Shown: positions 63,484-64,000 of the stretch, piece after piece
Position numbering within the stretch: position 1 is the first letter of the stretch
Layout: each line of letters begins with the position of its first letter
Origin: Comamonadaceae bacterium UBA2121
GTDB taxonomy: Bacteria; Pseudomonadota; Gammaproteobacteria; Burkholderiales; Burkholderiaceae_C
Direction of reading: 5' to 3'
Assembly (NCBI GenBank): GCA_002331385.1
Contig: DCYB01000010.1
Span: 372,001 to 436,000, forward strand
Length of the DNA stretch: 64,000 bases
Notes under the pieces: generated by a model
The model's input: only the letters and a program-made list of their open reading frames with translations
Told to the model about the DNA's origin: nothing
The model's database searches: none
Translations under genes and position numbers: made by a program

Positions 63484-64000
63484 ATGAACGCTCCGATTGA
63501 TGTTTCCTTTTTTCACCGGGCAGCCAAGCCGCTGACCAGCTATCGCCCCTATTGGGCGAAGCGGTTCGGCACGGCGCCGTTTCTGCCGATGTCACGGGCG
63601 GAGATGGATCAGCTCGGCTGGGACTCGTGCGACATCATTCTGGTGACCGGCGATGCGTATGTCGATCACCCCAGCTTTGGCATGGCGGTCATCGGACGCG
63701 TGCTGGAAGCACAGGGCTTTCGCGTCGGCATCATCGCCCAGCCAGATTGGCAGAGCGCCGAGCCGTTCAAGGCGCTGGGCAAGCCCAACCTGTTCTGGGG
63801 CGTGACCGCGGGGAACATGGACTCGATGATCAACCGCTACACGGCTGATCGCAAGATTCGCAGCGACGATGCCTACACGCCGGGCGACGTGGGCGGCAAG
63901 CGGCCTGACCGCGCCGCCATCGTCTATTGCCAGCGTTGCCGTGAAGCGTACAAGGATGTGCCCATCGTGCTGGGCGGCATCGAGGGCAGTCTGCGCCGCA
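63484..64000 (+). CDS. ygiQ: YgiQ family radical SAM protein (C-terminus beyond window)
   Basis: The reading from ATG at 63484 gives about 172 residues of a YgiQ protein before the window ends: YRPYWAKRFGTAPFLPMSR, DIILVTGDAYVDHPSFG, VIGRVLEAQGFRVGIIAQPDW, LFWGVTAGNMDSMINRYTA and VLGGIEGSLRR. This is the B12-binding-like N-terminal part; the CxxxCxxC radical SAM motif lies outside. The family function is unknown. Confidence 0.93.
   Translation, partial: MNAPIDVSFFHRAAKPLTSYRPYWAKRFGTAPFLPMSRAEMDQLGWDSCDIILVTGDAYVDHPSFGMAVIGRVLEAQGFRVGIIAQPDWQSAEPFKALGKPNLFWGVTAGNMDSMINRYTADRKIRSDDAYTPGDVGGKRPDRAAIVYCQRCREAYKDVPIVLGGIEGSLRR

Overview
The window looks like a chromosomal segment of a GC-rich betaproteobacterium, most likely family Comamonadaceae (order Burkholderiales). 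The evidence is high GC with strong GC3 bias, a Bug/TctC-type binding protein next to a CaiB-type CoA-transferase, FeSOD, azurin, a map-glnD pair, and protein sequences that read as Comamonas/Acidovorax-like. I cannot name a genus. I see no transposase, integrase, phage gene, CRISPR array or replication origin. Most genes are core, interspersed with small accessory clusters.

Region by region. 1-3770 (minus): an envelope operon exbB-exbD-lpxK-Trm112-kdsB, with adk 151 bp further on and cut by the window edge. 4136-8694 (plus): xseA, sodB and a monomeric NADP-isocitrate dehydrogenase. 9116-12325: an AT-rich-flanked island of three unrecognised genes (double zinc-ribbon membrane protein, lipoprotein, polytopic membrane protein ending in a zinc ribbon). 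12417-16488: DUF192 protein, Asr-like basic peptide, a second (dimeric) isocitrate dehydrogenase, three identical tRNA-Asn genes, a DUF454 membrane protein and peptide deformylase. 16523-24307: map-glnD (minus) and purL. 24453-26250: a DUF808 protein and OmpW. 26474-30861: the ergothioneine pair egtD-egtB, metY and a DEDDy exonuclease. 30876-36388: rlhA, then a tight run paiB / 78-aa membrane protein / tadA fused to an alpha/beta hydrolase / LD-carboxypeptidase.

36429-40532: a LysR regulator divergent from a CoA-ester lyase, a Bug binding protein and a class III CoA-transferase, probably an organic-acid catabolic unit. 40685-45578: a YebC paralogue, a protein built of three equal HTH-like repeats, a 608-aa membrane protein with a Gly/Ala-rich tail, a class III cyclase-FHA fusion, and DoxX. 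45621-50866: trhO, a SulP transporter, a BON lipoprotein with 11-residue repeats, metC and tesA. 50865-57536: a YbbA-like ATPase without its permease, sstT, rlmB, a sirtuin, a split ChrA pair, an FAH-family hydrolase and an EmrE-like exporter. 57564-62159 (minus): a GAF protein, a hipBA toxin-antitoxin operon with a perfect operator palindrome, a dihydrolipoyl-dehydrogenase-like flavoprotein and a YigZ/IMPACT protein. 62308-64000: azurin behind a well-placed FNR/ANR-type box, a small unknown protein, and the start of ygiQ.

The best candidates for something undescribed are the zinc-ribbon/lipoprotein island at 9116-12325, the triple-HTH plus large membrane protein pair at 41423-43706, and the TadA-hydrolase fusion, whose hydrolase half looks like a haloalkane dehalogenase with the nucleophilic Asp replaced by Ser. 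All functional statements are read from sequence motifs by eye; no database search was run.
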